Source: DSPP01 sp964607165 (GTDB taxonomy: Bacteria; Zixibacteria; MSB-5A5; DSPP01). Taken from it: 29,360 nucleotides of DNA. The stretch covers positions 1 through 29,360 of the forward strand of contig CAZSIT010000029.1 in assembly GCA_964607165.1 (NCBI GenBank). The letters are read 5' to 3'. Under the pieces are notes generated by a model. It ran no database searches. It had not been told where the DNA came from and worked only from the letters and a program-made list of their open reading frames with translations. Made by a program: the position numbers and the translations under genes. Below are positions 17,119-23,284 of the stretch, in pieces (position 1 is the first letter of the stretch; the number at the start of each line of letters is the position of its first letter).

Positions 17119-17312
17119 CAGTTCCCGCCGGAAATCTTTTTGGTCTCGTCCGGTTGGTTGATGGCTTCTTCCCCTTCCCGCACAGCCCGCTTGAATTCAT
17201 GAATCCCGCGCCCCAAGCCGCGCGCCAGCTCCGGAATCTTCTTGGCGCCGAACAAAAGCAAAAGCACCAAAAGTATCAGTATTATCTCCGGCATTCCGAT
17301 ATTTCCAAACAT
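17118..17312 (-). CDS. tatA: Sec-independent (Tat) translocase protein, TatA/E family
   Basis: 64-residue membrane protein of the twin-arginine translocase, which forms the pore for folded proteins. It has a short N-terminus MFGNIGMPE with the conserved Glu, one membrane helix (about 8-22), the FGAKKIPELARGLG hinge and an amphipathic helix (GIHEFKRAVRE). A short acidic tail completes the protein. The size and FG-x-K-K-x-P-E motif fit TatA rather than TatB. AAGGAGG lies 4 nt upstream of the ATG. No tatC in the window, so the partner is elsewhere. Overlaps the next gene by one base. Confidence 0.93.
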   Translation of the reverse strand: MFGNIGMPEIILILLVLLLLFGAKKIPELARGLGRGIHEFKRAVREGEEAINQPDETKKISGGN

Positions 17313-17436
17313 GGTTCCTCCTTCTACCCCGTTAAATAACGCTCAAATTTTCCGTTGCGTCAAGCCGCCAATGCCGCACCACGCAAAGAGTGCTTTGTTT
17401 TTCTAATCACTAATCACTCATCCCTAATCACTGTTC

Positions 17437-17703
17437 TTAAAGGTACCACCAGCGGAAATAGATGACTACCAAAATCACCATCAAAAGCGAAACGAAGTTC
17501 AACTTGACCATAAAACCGATGGTGAAAGTCAAAGCGTACAAATGCAGGGTGGTGGGCTCAAAACCGACATCCAAAGAACGCACAAAAAGGGTTTTGGCCG
17601 CCCCTTCCGGCAAAAACGAACCGACGATTTCTCCCAAAAGCCCGCCCAAAATCGCCCCCAGAACCAGCGCCACAATCAAAGCCCAGGCCTGCGGTTTTCT
17701 CAT
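17437..17703 (-). CDS. DUF4321-like membrane protein in purSQ operon
   Basis: 88 residues with two or three membrane segments: a glycine-rich first helix (ALIVALVLGAILGGLLGEIVGSFL), a linker with SLDVGFEPTTLHLYALTFTIGF, and a last helix (LNFVSLLMVILVVIYFRWW). The pattern of a first helix with GGLLGE, then an F-E-P segment and a K-L-N-F helix, matches DUF4321, a small membrane protein of unknown role in Firmicutes and others. Its start overlaps the purQ stop (ATGA), so it is co-translated with purQ, though nothing links it to purine synthesis mechanistically. A 124-nt spacer separates it from tatA. Confidence 0.8.
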   Translation of the reverse strand: MRKPQAWALIVALVLGAILGGLLGEIVGSFLPEGAAKTLFVRSLDVGFEPTTLHLYALTFTIGFMVKLNFVSLLMVILVVIYFRWWYL

Positions 17704-18739
17704 GCCACCTGCTGCCCCGCAAAGCGCGCCGCCATCGAAAAGAAAATGCCGGCCCCGTCGGCGCTCCCTAAAATCTGCTCGGCGGCCCGGTCGGGGTGCG
17801 GCATCAAACCCATCACGTTGCCGGTGGCGTTGATGATGCCGGCGATGTTATTCACCGAGCCGTTATCGAAGACCCCGTCATCGACCCTGAGCGACTTGTC
17901 CCGACTTGTTCCGCTTGCGTTGAGCGCAGCGTAAACGAGCAACGTCGAGGAAGCGGAGTCGAGGGAAGTCGAAGGGAGCTTTGCCGAAGGCCCTGAGCCT
18001 GCCGTACGGGCCGAAGGCCCTGAGCCTGCCGTACGGGNNNNNNNNNNNNNNNNNNNNNNNNNNNNNNNNNNNNNNNNNNNNNNNNNNNNNNNNNNNNNNN
18101 NNNNNNNNNNNNNNNNNNNNNNNNNNNNNNNNNNNNNGCCGAAGGCCCTGAGCCTGCCGTACGGGCCGAAGGCCCTGAGCCTGCCGTACGGGTCGAGGGG
18201 TGATTCGCCTCGTCCGTTATTTTTCCATCCCGCTCGCAGTAACGGAAAAGTATCTGGCCGGCCTGCTCTAACTTTTTGATTTCTTCCAGCGTGTTGTAGT
18301 AGCATCCGTCGCCGTGGGCGGTGGGCATTTTCAGGATTTGACCCTTTTGATAGGCGTTGGTATAAACCGTGTCGTTGCGCTCCACTTTCAAATAAACCGG
18401 CTTGTGAACGAAGCGCAGCGATTTATTCCGCAAAAGCGCCCCGGGCAAAAGCCCCGCTTCGCAAAGAATTTGAAAGCCGTTGCAGATGCCAATGACCATT
18501 CCGCCCCGCATCGCAAAGTCGGCGACTTCGCGCATAATGGGGGAAAAACGGGCAATGGCTCCCGTGCGCAGATAATCGCCGTGCGCGAAACCGCCCGGCA
18601 GGATAATCACATCGCAATTATCCAGATAATGGTCCTTGTGCCAGAGATAGACCACCGGCTGTTTCAAGACATCCTTTACAACGTGATAACAATCATAGTC
18701 ACAGTTGGAACCGGGAAAAGTAACCACGCCAAGCTTCAT
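17700..18739 (-). CDS. purQ: Phosphoribosylformylglycinamidine synthase glutaminase subunit, with repeat insert and scaffold gap
   Basis: PurQ supplies ammonia from glutamine to PurL in step four of purine synthesis. The N-terminal part is normal (MKLGVVTFPGSNCDYD, VIILPGGFAHGDYLR, GICNGFQILCEAGLLPGAL with the nucleophile Cys, NDTVYTNAY, PTAHGDGCYY, RYCERDGKITDEAN). The C-terminal part is also normal (NGSVNNIAGIINATGNVMG, LMPHPDRAAEQILGS). The catalytic His is present; Asp replaces the usual Glu in HPER. Between EAN and NGS, where the family has one residue, lies a repeat insert (17865-18202) containing a 100-N gap. Both sides read the repeat in the same frame, so the gene is open if the array continues in register; with exactly 100 bases it would appear frameshifted. 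ATGA overlaps with purS and the DUF4321 gene mark a tight operon. Confidence 0.9.
17984..18192. repeat. 27-bp tandem repeat array (9 codons per unit) spanning the gap
   Basis: Four complete identical units are visible, at 17984-18010, 18011-18037, 18139-18165 and 18166-18192. Each contains CCGAAGGCCCTGAGCC followed by TGCCGTACGGG. On the minus strand, purQ reads each unit as RTAGSGPSA. None of the three minus frames contains a stop, so the array is tolerated in any frame. The assembler probably failed because the array is longer than its reads. Confidence 0.95.
18038..18137. other. Scaffold gap (100 N)
   Basis: Exactly 100 unknown bases, a conventional placeholder for unknown length. The repeat register on both sides implies a true length of 26 modulo 27 if the array is continuous. 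Confidence 0.98.
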
Positions 18740-19062
18740 TTTCCGTTCTCCAGCTCTATGCGGAAATCCTCGATGACCGGGTTGGACAAAAGCTTGCGCG
18801 CCATTTCACGCAATTTCTCCTCGGCCTCTTTGGAGCTGGCGGCGGCGACTTCTACTTCAAAAACTTTGCCGGAACGCACCGAGGCCACTTGCTTATAGCC
18901 CAAATTAGCCAGGGCCTTTTGAATGGTAGCCCCTTCCGGGTCCAAAACCCCCGGCTTTTTTCTGACAAAAACCTTGCCTTTTATGGTGGTTGTACCGTCC
19001 ACGTATTCAAAATAAGAAAACCAAACCGCTTTGCCAACCGAAAAACCGGCCTTCCATTCCAT
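18736..19062 (-). CDS. purS: Phosphoribosylformylglycinamidine synthase subunit PurS
   Basis: Small dimeric subunit that bridges PurQ and PurL. The core (TIKGKVFVRKKPGVLDPEGA, ALANLGYKQVASVRSGKVFEVEV, ARKLLSNPVIEDFRIELE) is a full-length PurS of about 80 residues. Given the ATG at 19062, there are about 28 extra residues at the N-terminus (MEWKAGFSVGKAVWFSYFEYVDG), unusual for the family. The ATG has GGAGGGG directly upstream, supplied by a copy of an interspersed repeat. An upstream in-frame GTG (19077) lies in the repeat and is less likely. A GTG at the VDG codon would give a normal length but lacks a ribosome site. Stop overlaps purQ (ATGA). No purL is in the window. Confidence 0.92.
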   Translation of the reverse strand: MEWKAGFSVGKAVWFSYFEYVDGTTTIKGKVFVRKKPGVLDPEGATIQKALANLGYKQVASVRSGKVFEVEVAAASSKEAEEKLREMARKLLSNPVIEDFRIELENGK

Positions 19063-19066
19063 TCCC

Positions 19067-19115
19067 CTCCGGCGCACTCTTTTCCATTTCCCTTCCGGCG
19101 CACTCTTTAGAGTGC
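19067..19115. repeat. CCGGCGCACTCTT-type repeat, tandem one-and-a-half copies at the purS start
   Basis: Half copy CCTCCGGCGCACTCTT at 19067-19080 and full copy CCTTCCGGCGCACTCTTT followed by AGAGTGC at 19091-19115. The full copy resembles 3553-3577. On the minus strand the repeat unit includes a GGAAGGGAAATGGAA or GGAGGGGAATGGAA stretch, i.e. the purS ribosome site and first codons in near-duplicate. Confidence 0.75.
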
Positions 19116-19230
19116 GAAAAAGACTGCCAACCTGAAAATTAGCTTGTTGCTCAATCGAATTCTCAAATAGTTAAAAATTTCCGCCAACGTTTTGACCCCA
19201 ACCGCTGTAGATATACTAGTTACATATAAA

Positions 19231-19290
19231 CGGTTGTCCTGCCCCACCAGGGAACCGAACGACGATAGCGGGTCTCAATTAAATTTGAGA
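19231..19290 (+). promoter_or_regulatory. Two hairpins in the leader of the cupredoxin gene
   Basis: First hairpin: CGGTT (19231-19235) with AACCG (19253-19257), enclosing CCTG/CAGG around the loop CCCCAC. Second: TCTCAA (19273-19278) with TTGAGA (19285-19290). They sit 35-90 nt before the start codon. No known riboswitch consensus was recognised; could be an uncharacterised cis-regulatory RNA or chance structure. Confidence 0.35.
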
Positions 19291-19323
19291 TCACAAGTGT
19301 TGGAACGAAAAAGAGGAGTTTGT

Positions 19324-19761
19324 ATGCCCCTTTTGCGATTGCCCCTTTTAGTTTTGTTGGCCATAGTTTTTCTCACCGCTTCCGGATGGGCAAAAATCGA
19401 TACGGTCAAAATGGTCGATTTCACCTTTCAGCCGGCAAGCTTAACCATCCTGCCGGGAGATACGATAGTCTGGAAAGCTACTCAAGAGTGTTGCGACCCA
19501 CATACCACTACCCGAACTTCAGCTCCGCTGACTTGGGATTCCGGACCAATGCTGCTGAATGCCACCTTTCTTCTCCCCTTTCCAGGCCAGGGGACATTTA
19601 ATTACGTTTGCACTCCCCACGAGTTCGGCGGTATGGTCGGCACAATAACGGTTCAATCTCCTAAAGTGCCGGTTTTGGGCTGGCTGGGGCTTTTGCTTCT
19701 CTTAGCCAGTCTGACGGTGACGGGAATTTGGATGCTGCAGCGAAGAAGGCAACCCGCTTAA
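19324..19761 (+). CDS. Exported plastocyanin-like cupredoxin with C-terminal membrane anchor
   Basis: 145 residues. Signal peptide 1-23 (ends SGWA), then a single cupredoxin domain (VDFTFQPASLTILPGDTIVWK). All four type 1 copper ligands are present: H60 (CCDPHTT), C96 and H99 (YVCTPHE), and M104 (GGMVG). It should bind copper and carry electrons outside the inner membrane. After a proline (VPVLGW) comes a hydrophobic helix (about 119-137) and an RRR stop-transfer, which resembles IPTL- or PEP-type C-terminal sorting tags or a plain anchor. Start chosen at 19324 because GAGGAG lies 5 nt upstream and the signal peptide begins there; an in-frame extension to 19192 reads through the leader. Stands alone, with hairpins upstream and a terminator downstream. 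Confidence 0.93.
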   Translation: MPLLRLPLLVLLAIVFLTASGWAKIDTVKMVDFTFQPASLTILPGDTIVWKATQECCDPHTTTRTSAPLTWDSGPMLLNATFLLPFPGQGTFNYVCTPHEFGGMVGTITVQSPKVPVLGWLGLLLLLASLTVTGIWMLQRRRQPA

Positions 19762-19780
19762 TAAATTTTACAAACATATA

Positions 19781-19813
19781 AAGGGGAACTTACAACCAGG
19801 TTCCCTTTTTTTA
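19781..19813 (+). terminator. Rho-independent terminator of the cupredoxin gene
   Basis: GGGAAC (19784-19789), 10-nt loop, GTTCCC (19800-19805), then TTTTTTT. Begins about 20 nt after the stop codon. Confidence 0.8.
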
Positions 19814-19834
19814 TTGGTGGATAGTAAAACTGCG

Positions 19835-19891
19835 TAGTCCCCCGGCTTCTGCCGGGGGTATGTTTTCCCAAGGGCGGAAACCCTTGGGCTA
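19835..19891. repeat. Pair of palindromic repeats between convergent genes
   Basis: First palindrome CCCCCGGC-TTCT-GCCGGGGG (19839-19858). Second, inverted copy of the TAGCCC..GGGA element (19866-19891, stem CCCAAGGG/CCCTTGGG). The composite begins TAG and ends CTA. Confidence 0.7.
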
Positions 19892-19974
19892 TCTCTTGAT
19901 TAGGTGCAAAAAGAGTTACCTATATCTGGAAACTGTACACATGGTACAAGTTCCCTCTTCTTTATTTGTGCTTT

Positions 19975-21255
19975 CTAATTATGCAATGCCTCTTTTTTGC
20001 TCAAGGAAGCCAACTTGGTTGCCAAATCCGTGCCAAAAACTAAATCAAACTGCGGGCAAAGTTGATTGGCCTTTGCAAAAAGTTCCTTTGCTTTTTCTCG
20101 GTCGCCGTTTGCCAGATAAATTTCTCCCGCATAGTAACAGAATTGTGGATCGTTTTCTGCAATGACGCTGGCCTGTTGAACGGCTGCCAGGGCCTCTTTC
20201 TTTCTTCCCAGTTGTAAATAAGCCCGGCCCAAAGTCAAGTACGCTCCAAAATCCTGCCGGATGGTCAAATCTTTTCTAGCCAACTCCAGCGCTTTTTGCA
20301 AATTATTGCCGCGGGCCAAATAAAATTCAGCTAAGGGCCGCAGGTAGCCGTTATTTCCGGCCTCTATCAAACGGCGATAGGCCGCTTCCCCTTTTTGCCA
20401 GGCCGGTTTGGCCGAATCGTTTCGCCCGGCTTTTTCAAAAGCGTCTCCCAGAAAAATGACCAGCCCCGGATTTTCGCTCAAAGCCGTCGCCTTTCGATAA
20501 AGTTCAATCGCTTCGTCAAACCTTTTTTCAATCAGCTGAATTTCCGCCGTATGCTCCAGCGCCATAGGATAATCCGGCAGATATTCCAAAGCAGCCCGAT
20601 AAAAAGAATCAGCCCGGTTAAAATCTCCTTCCAACAAATTCAGCTCTCCTTGCGTCACGCAAAGCCAGGCCAAATTTTCCGGTGCGGGGTTTTCTTCCGA
20701 TTTGGCCAGCTTTTCCGCGCGCGCATAACAGGCGCGGGCCGAATCTCTTTTCCCCTGCGTTTGCCACCAGAAATGCGCCCAACGGGCGTATGACGCCAGG
20801 TCGGGGGGGGCCGCCGAATCCATAAGGGAATAATATTGCCGGGCGCTGTCCGGGCTGCCCAGCTCGAGATAAGCGTCACCGATCAACCCAAGAGTATGCG
20901 CGTCGTTCGGTTTGGCGGCTAGGGCTGATAGAGCATGTTTAATTGCCTGCCGAAACTCATGCCGCGCTCCCTTACTCATGGCTAAATATTTGTTGACCCG
21001 GGCACTGGAAGAATCAAGCTGATAAGCCCAAGCCAAGGTGGCTTCCGCCGAGTCGGACCAGGCCGGGTCGCTGGACTCACGCGCTTTCTGCATGAAAGCA
21101 TATCCTAAAAGTGCCCAGGCATCAGCCGTGTTGGCGCCGCGCACCAACTGCAATTGATACTGCTGGATTAGCTGGTCGGCCTTTTGGGGACACGCCCGCT
21201 TGGGGAAAAAGGAAAAGAGGAGCAACCCCGCAATAAGAAATCTTTTCGTTTGCAT
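19975..21255 (-). CDS. Exported tetratricopeptide-repeat protein
   Basis: 426 residues. A short signal peptide (MQTKRFLIAGLLLFSFFPKRA) is followed by about nine to ten TPR units over most of the length (for example ADAWALLGYAFMQKARE, DAHTLGLIGDAYLELGSPDSA, YRAALEYLPDYPMALEHTAE, GAYLTLGRAYLQLGRKKEA, FCYYAGEIYLANGDREKAKE). TPRs mediate protein-protein contacts; no catalytic domain is present. The start has only a weak GGAA ribosome site. Lies 63 nt downstream of the DUF4331 gene on the same strand, with a hairpin in the gap, so probably the same operon with possible attenuation. Likely periplasmic or lipid-associated partner of the DUF4331 protein (inference). Confidence 0.88.
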   Translation of the reverse strand: MQTKRFLIAGLLLFSFFPKRACPQKADQLIQQYQLQLVRGANTADAWALLGYAFMQKARESSDPAWSDSAEATLAWAYQLDSSSARVNKYLAMSKGARHEFRQAIKHALSALAAKPNDAHTLGLIGDAYLELGSPDSARQYYSLMDSAAPPDLASYARWAHFWWQTQGKRDSARACYARAEKLAKSEENPAPENLAWLCVTQGELNLLEGDFNRADSFYRAALEYLPDYPMALEHTAEIQLIEKRFDEAIELYRKATALSENPGLVIFLGDAFEKAGRNDSAKPAWQKGEAAYRRLIEAGNNGYLRPLAEFYLARGNNLQKALELARKDLTIRQDFGAYLTLGRAYLQLGRKKEALAAVQQASVIAENDPQFCYYAGEIYLANGDREKAKELFAKANQLCPQFDLVFGTDLATKLASLSKKEALHN

Positions 21256-21271
21256 CTTTTTTTCCAGTTCC

Positions 21272-21306
21272 GCACGGGTCTTCCACCTATGGCGGATGAC
21301 CCGTGC
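21272..21306. repeat. Long hairpin between DUF4331 and TPR genes
   Basis: GCACGGGTC (21272-21280) pairs perfectly with GACCCGTGC (21298-21306). Inside, CCACC pairs with GGCGG except one mismatch around a TAT loop. It lacks a T-run, so it is not a classic terminator; it could stabilise mRNA ends or be another palindromic repeat. Confidence 0.6.
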
Positions 21307-21318
21307 CGAAAAGAAAGT

Positions 21319-22230
21319 TTAGTGAGGCTCCGCCAGAAACGGCCAGTCGCTCAAAAAGGTCTTGTCATTGGCGTTCACGTTATCGGTAGTCGGAACATTG
21401 ACCCCGCCGACGTTTTTAATCGCCCCCAGTTCAATATCGATGACATCGTCTTCCAGTCGCCGCCCGTTCAAAAACCCGGAGGGCTTGGAGACATCTATGG
21501 TCATAACGTCCGGCAAAAGGAATCGCAGGCTCGGGCTGAAGGCGTCTATGAATTGGTTAAAGTTGGCCGGGTCATCTTTCGGTTTGCCCTGATTAAAGGC
21601 ATCTTTGGAGGCAGCTGGAATGAAAACGGTGTTTATCGCCGGATTACCCATCCGGTCAATGTTCTGCCGGGCTTGTCCCAACTCATCTTCGTCCCTACGG
21701 CCCCGCTCGCTGGTCTCGGCCCATAGGTGCAGCACCGGGCCACTGGTGGCAAGGTCAGAGGCCGCAACTTCCACGACAATCGCGGTAACGTTTTTGCCGG
21801 CAAAGAAATCGGTCCCCGTAAAGGCGAGCCCATGTTTGAAACCATCCAAATCAAAGAAAAAAGGATCATCCCGCAAACCGCTGAAAACCCGGCTGTGCGG
21901 CCCGGCTACCTTCACGTCGCCGTTTCCCGCCAGCCGCACCCGGATGCGCACATCCCTTTCGAAATCGCCGTTGTTGTCAATCAAAAAATCGTAATTGACC
22001 TCCGAGGAGAGTTCCGTCGGGCTCACCTCTCCCGCCAACGGGTTGACGGTCATCGCCAGAATCAGTTTGCCGTTGTCGTTGGGATTGGGAAAAGCATAAA
22101 CGTCATTAATGTCGGCCTGATGATTAAGCTTGGTCAACGGGGCATCCAGATGGTCGGCTGCCAAAGCCAGACCGGCGGAAACCAGCAACAAGGCAAACAA
22201 AAACAACTGCGTAAATCGTTTTAACTGCAT
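21319..22230 (-). CDS. Secreted DUF4331 domain protein
   Basis: 303 residues, with a signal peptide (MQLKRFTQLFLFALLLVSAGLALA). DUF4331 spans nearly the whole mature chain, beginning ADHLDAP and showing DINDVYAFPNPNDNGKLILAMTVNP, VNYDFLIDNNGD, FSGLRDDPFFFDLDGF, FAGKNVTAIVVEV and a C-terminal SDWPFLAEP. The family is widespread, secreted and of unknown function. AAGGAG lies 6 nt before the ATG. It follows the ECF sigma/anti-sigma pair on the same strand after a 259-nt repeat-filled gap, and precedes the TPR gene, so it is a plausible target of that sigma factor (inference). Confidence 0.92.
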   Translation of the reverse strand: MQLKRFTQLFLFALLLVSAGLALAADHLDAPLTKLNHQADINDVYAFPNPNDNGKLILAMTVNPLAGEVSPTELSSEVNYDFLIDNNGDFERDVRIRVRLAGNGDVKVAGPHSRVFSGLRDDPFFFDLDGFKHGLAFTGTDFFAGKNVTAIVVEVAASDLATSGPVLHLWAETSERGRRDEDELGQARQNIDRMGNPAINTVFIPAASKDAFNQGKPKDDPANFNQFIDAFSPSLRFLLPDVMTIDVSKPSGFLNGRRLEDDVIDIELGAIKNVGGVNVPTTDNVNANDKTFLSDWPFLAEPH

Positions 22231-22274
22231 GGCACACTCCTTTTTTGGTTAAAGGTTAACTACTTAATTAAAAT

Positions 22275-22350
22275 GTAGGGGCGAATCTTTACTTGTCCCG
22301 AGCGAAGTCGAGGGAGATTCGCCCGGGTGAACCTTCAGGTTCACCCCTAC
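22275..22350. repeat. Composite palindrome with nested GAGCGAAGTCGA 20-mer
   Basis: Outer arms GTAGGGG (22275-22281) and CCCCTAC (22344-22350). Inside are CGAATCT (22282-22288) with AGATTCG (22315-22321), enclosing TCCCGAGCGAAGTCGAGGGA (22296-22315). A second hairpin, GGTGAACC-TTCA-GGTTCACC (22326-22345), completes the element. The 20-mer is identical to that at 16616-16635. Confidence 0.8.
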
Positions 22351-22380
22351 GTTTTTTGAAAAAAGATGAGCTGGTCCGTT

Positions 22381-22451
22381 GACTCCGTATTTCCTCCTTT
22401 CATTTTCCTTGGTCAGCCAATTTTCTGGATGACATTGAGAAATACGGAGTC
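22381..22451. repeat. 13-bp perfect inverted repeat upstream of DUF4331 gene
   Basis: GACTCCGTATTTC (22381-22393) and GAAATACGGAGTC (22439-22451) with a 45-nt loop. On the minus strand the loop contains AAGGAAA before an ATG that opens an 18-codon reading frame. Function unknown. Confidence 0.55.
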
Positions 22452-22489
22452 GAAAGCTATTCGGATTTAATCGGAAAACATTTTTTTAA

Positions 22490-23284
22490 CTAAATTTTGG
22501 AGAACGCCCCGACCAGATATTTCTCCCCCGTCGGTTGGGGCACGCCGCCCGCCGGTTCCAAAGTGACGGCAAAGGCGTTGATTTGTTCCGTCGGCGGCAG
22601 GCCGGCCATCTTCACTTCCACCGCGCCGGTTGAATCTACGCTAAAGACATCCACTGAAACCGCTTTGCCGCCGGCAATCACCCAGAGCTGGTAGGTCTTG
22701 TCCTCTGCAACTTGCGGCAGCCCTCCCGCCGTGAAAAATCCGCTCCCCGCGACCGCGTTCCAGATTACCTTCCCGCGCGCCGTTGGCGAAACCGGCTGCC
22801 CGGCCAATTCCAGAACCTCATTCATCGGTGACAGCGCAAAGGCCAAACGCATCTCTGTGGAAGTCAACTGCTGCCGCAAGCCGGCAATCTCCGCCGTCAG
22901 CTCTTGCACTTCCTTGGAAAGATTGTGCGCCGTAAAGCCGCTGTAGATGGCAATCAAGCTGGCGGCAATGCCAAAGCCAAAGGCCAGCTTGGGCCAGATC
23001 GAAGTTTGCTCTCGTAGTGGAGGTGGAGGCGGCGTTACCTGCGGCGCTTCGCTTTTGAATTTTGCCAAAACTTTTTCCCTCAAACCTTCCGGCAAAGGCA
23101 CGCTCGGCGCGGCATAGGCCAGGCTGTCAACCGTCTTTTCCAGCCAGGGCAGTTCCGATTCGCAAACCGGACAGCCGGCCTTGATGTGCGCCTCGAACTC
23201 CGCCTTCTCCCCGGGGTCTAAAATCCCCAGCGAATAGGCCGCCGCCAATTCTTCGAATCGGGTATGCTCGTTCGTTCCGTTCAT
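22490..23284 (-). CDS. Anti-sigma factor, RskA-like, zinc-binding N-terminus
   Basis: 264-residue membrane anti-sigma factor. The N-terminal cytoplasmic ZAS-type domain has H33, C38 and C41 (EAHIKAGCPVCESEL) and would bind the ECF sigma factor. A Pro-rich linker precedes one membrane helix (about 97-115, KLAFGFGIAASLIAIYSGF). A short coiled-coil (VQELTAEIAGLRQQLTSTE) follows. The periplasmic RskA domain (about 155-264) has the typical GKVIWN, TYQLWVIAGGKAVSVDVF and AFAVTLEPAGGVPQPTG motifs. Overlaps the sigma gene by 4 nt (ATGA), as expected for a sigma/anti-sigma pair. Release is usually by regulated proteolysis; the signal here is unknown. Confidence 0.95.
   Translation of the reverse strand: MNGTNEHTRFEELAAAYSLGILDPGEKAEFEAHIKAGCPVCESELPWLEKTVDSLAYAAPSVPLPEGLREKVLAKFKSEAPQVTPPPPPLREQTSIWPKLAFGFGIAASLIAIYSGFTAHNLSKEVQELTAEIAGLRQQLTSTEMRLAFALSPMNEVLELAGQPVSPTARGKVIWNAVAGSGFFTAGGLPQVAEDKTYQLWVIAGGKAVSVDVFSVDSTGAVEVKMAGLPPTEQINAFAVTLEPAGGVPQPTGEKYLVGAFSKI

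Larger units (their letters stand above)
17865..18202. repeat. Repeat-derived insertion inside purQ
   Basis: Extends from just after the codon for Asn in NGS to just after the codon for Asn in EAN (purQ reads right to left). It has no PurQ homology. The left part (17865-17983) is rich in GAGC and GTCGA words (ACCCTGAGCGACTTG, GGAGTCGAGGGAAGTCGAAG). The rest is a tandem array. The 238 known bases plus a gap of 27k+26 bases would be divisible by three. Resembles degenerate copies of the GAGC-GTCGA palindromes elsewhere in the window. Confidence 0.85.

Noticed and set aside
17852..18130. Frame of purQ read straight through the 100 Ns to a stop at 17852
   Set aside because: The gap length is a placeholder; the other frame restores the conserved PurQ C-terminus.
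17984..18192. Short direct repeats as a possible CRISPR array
   Set aside because: Units are contiguous with no spacers and lie within purQ's reading frame; no cas genes nearby.
19192..19217. TTGACC ... TATACT as promoter of the cupredoxin
   Set aside because: Spacer is only 14 nt, too short for a standard sigma-70 promoter.
19192..19323. N-terminal extension of the cupredoxin
   Set aside because: Would bury the signal peptide; GAGGAG before 19324 marks the start, and the upstream part folds into hairpins.
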